From Planctomycetota bacterium (lineage in GTDB: Bacteria; Planctomycetota; Planctomycetia; Gemmatales; Gemmataceae): a stretch of DNA of 42,686 nucleotides. Under the pieces are notes generated by a model. That model was not told where the DNA came from. It ran no database searches and worked only from the letters and a program-made list of their open reading frames with translations. The stretch covers positions 1-42,686 of the forward strand of contig JAJXWW010000093.1 of assembly GCA_021781415.1 (NCBI GenBank), written 5' to 3'. The position numbers and the translations under genes are program-made. Positions 42,563 to 42,686 of this stretch are shown in pieces (the stretch's first letter is position 1; each line of letters begins with the position of its first letter).

Positions 42563-42686
42563 TGTCGAACGACAATAGAAATGTCCGGTCTTAACGCGAT
42601 AGAAATGTCCTCTTTGCGCCCGGCAAGGAGGGTTTATGTCTATCGCGTCCAACGAAGGAGACCGGATTGTCATGAGTCAACGCGAA
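42563..42686 (+). mobile_element. Probable left end of an insertion sequence, cut by the window edge
   Basis: ATAGAAATGTCC occurs at 42575-42586 and 42599-42610, 24 bases apart, and TCTATCGCG follows inverted near 42639. Short tandem sites of this kind upstream of a transposase gene are typical transposase-binding ends of integrase-core insertion sequences of the ISNCY type, from memory of such elements. The body lies outside the window. Confidence 0.45.
42672..42686 (+). CDS. Start of a probable transposase gene (partial)
   Basis: An ATG at 42672 follows AAGGAG and opens MSQRE, which resembles the MSQKERDRL-like N-terminus of integrase-core transposases. An in-frame ATG at 42636 would add 12 residues. 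Only five codons are visible, so the call rests mainly on the preceding repeat structure. Confidence 0.4.

Noticed and set aside
42434..42673. 79-residue minus-strand frame with GHFYRVKTGHFYC
   Set aside because: The repeated GHFY comes from the paired ATAGAAATGTCC sites of the insertion-sequence end, not from a gene.

Overview
The window looks like a chromosomal piece of a planctomycete, probably of the Gemmataceae. This is inferred from the gene content and not from a marker gene. The pointers are GC-rich sequence, a pair of DUF4058-type genes opening with MSIHDW/MPIHDW, an ispE-spoVG pair, many large signal-bearing or TPR proteins of planctomycete style, and dispersed palindromic repeats at gene ends. 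No rRNA, tRNA or CRISPR array was seen.

Layout. 1-8.1 kb: a five-heme cytochrome c with a membrane domain and a TPR tail; a small secreted protein; a Tm-1-like/UPF0261 protein; a dienelactone-hydrolase-like lipoprotein that has lost two catalytic residues; and two tandem, nearly identical DUF4058-type genes. 8.4-12.9 kb (plus strand): ispE, a spoVG carrying a Cys-rich insert, a hairpin terminator, two or three related small membrane proteins, and two integral membrane proteins. 12.9-21.7 kb (minus strand): a 1074-residue membrane/TPR protein, a Sfp-type phosphopantetheinyl transferase and a full-length Lhr helicase.

21.7-24.5 kb is an accessory island. It holds a PD-(D/E)XK-like protein and a transglutaminase-like secreted protein broken by one in-frame TAA. 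On the far side lies a second, diverged and truncated 5' end of lhr, so the island sits between two lhr 5' ends. 24.6-29.7 kb: ispF, a perfect 30-bp-arm hairpin, cysS, an MFS transporter, and a zinc/manganese-type ABC ATPase and binding protein with no permease beside them.

29.96-36.1 kb is the most striking block. It encodes a complete alpha-glucan water dikinase (two CBM45-like domains, phospho-histidine domain, PPDK-type ATP domain), then a TIM-barrel isomerase/epimerase, then an alpha-amylase of the plant type (GH13_6-like). The dikinase and amylase lack signal peptides. Together they resemble the plant leaf-starch mobilisation pair: the dikinase phosphorylates and loosens an ordered glucan and the amylase cuts it. 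The inference is that this bacterium stores or handles an ordered, starch-like alpha-glucan inside the cell.

36.1-42.7 kb: a tandem array of 30-bp palindromic units, pyrH-frr, a PMCA-type calcium P-type ATPase, a two-PilZ-domain protein, a DoxX protein, and at the right edge the probable left end of an insertion sequence. Several repeat families lie at gene 3' ends, and some stop codons fall inside them.
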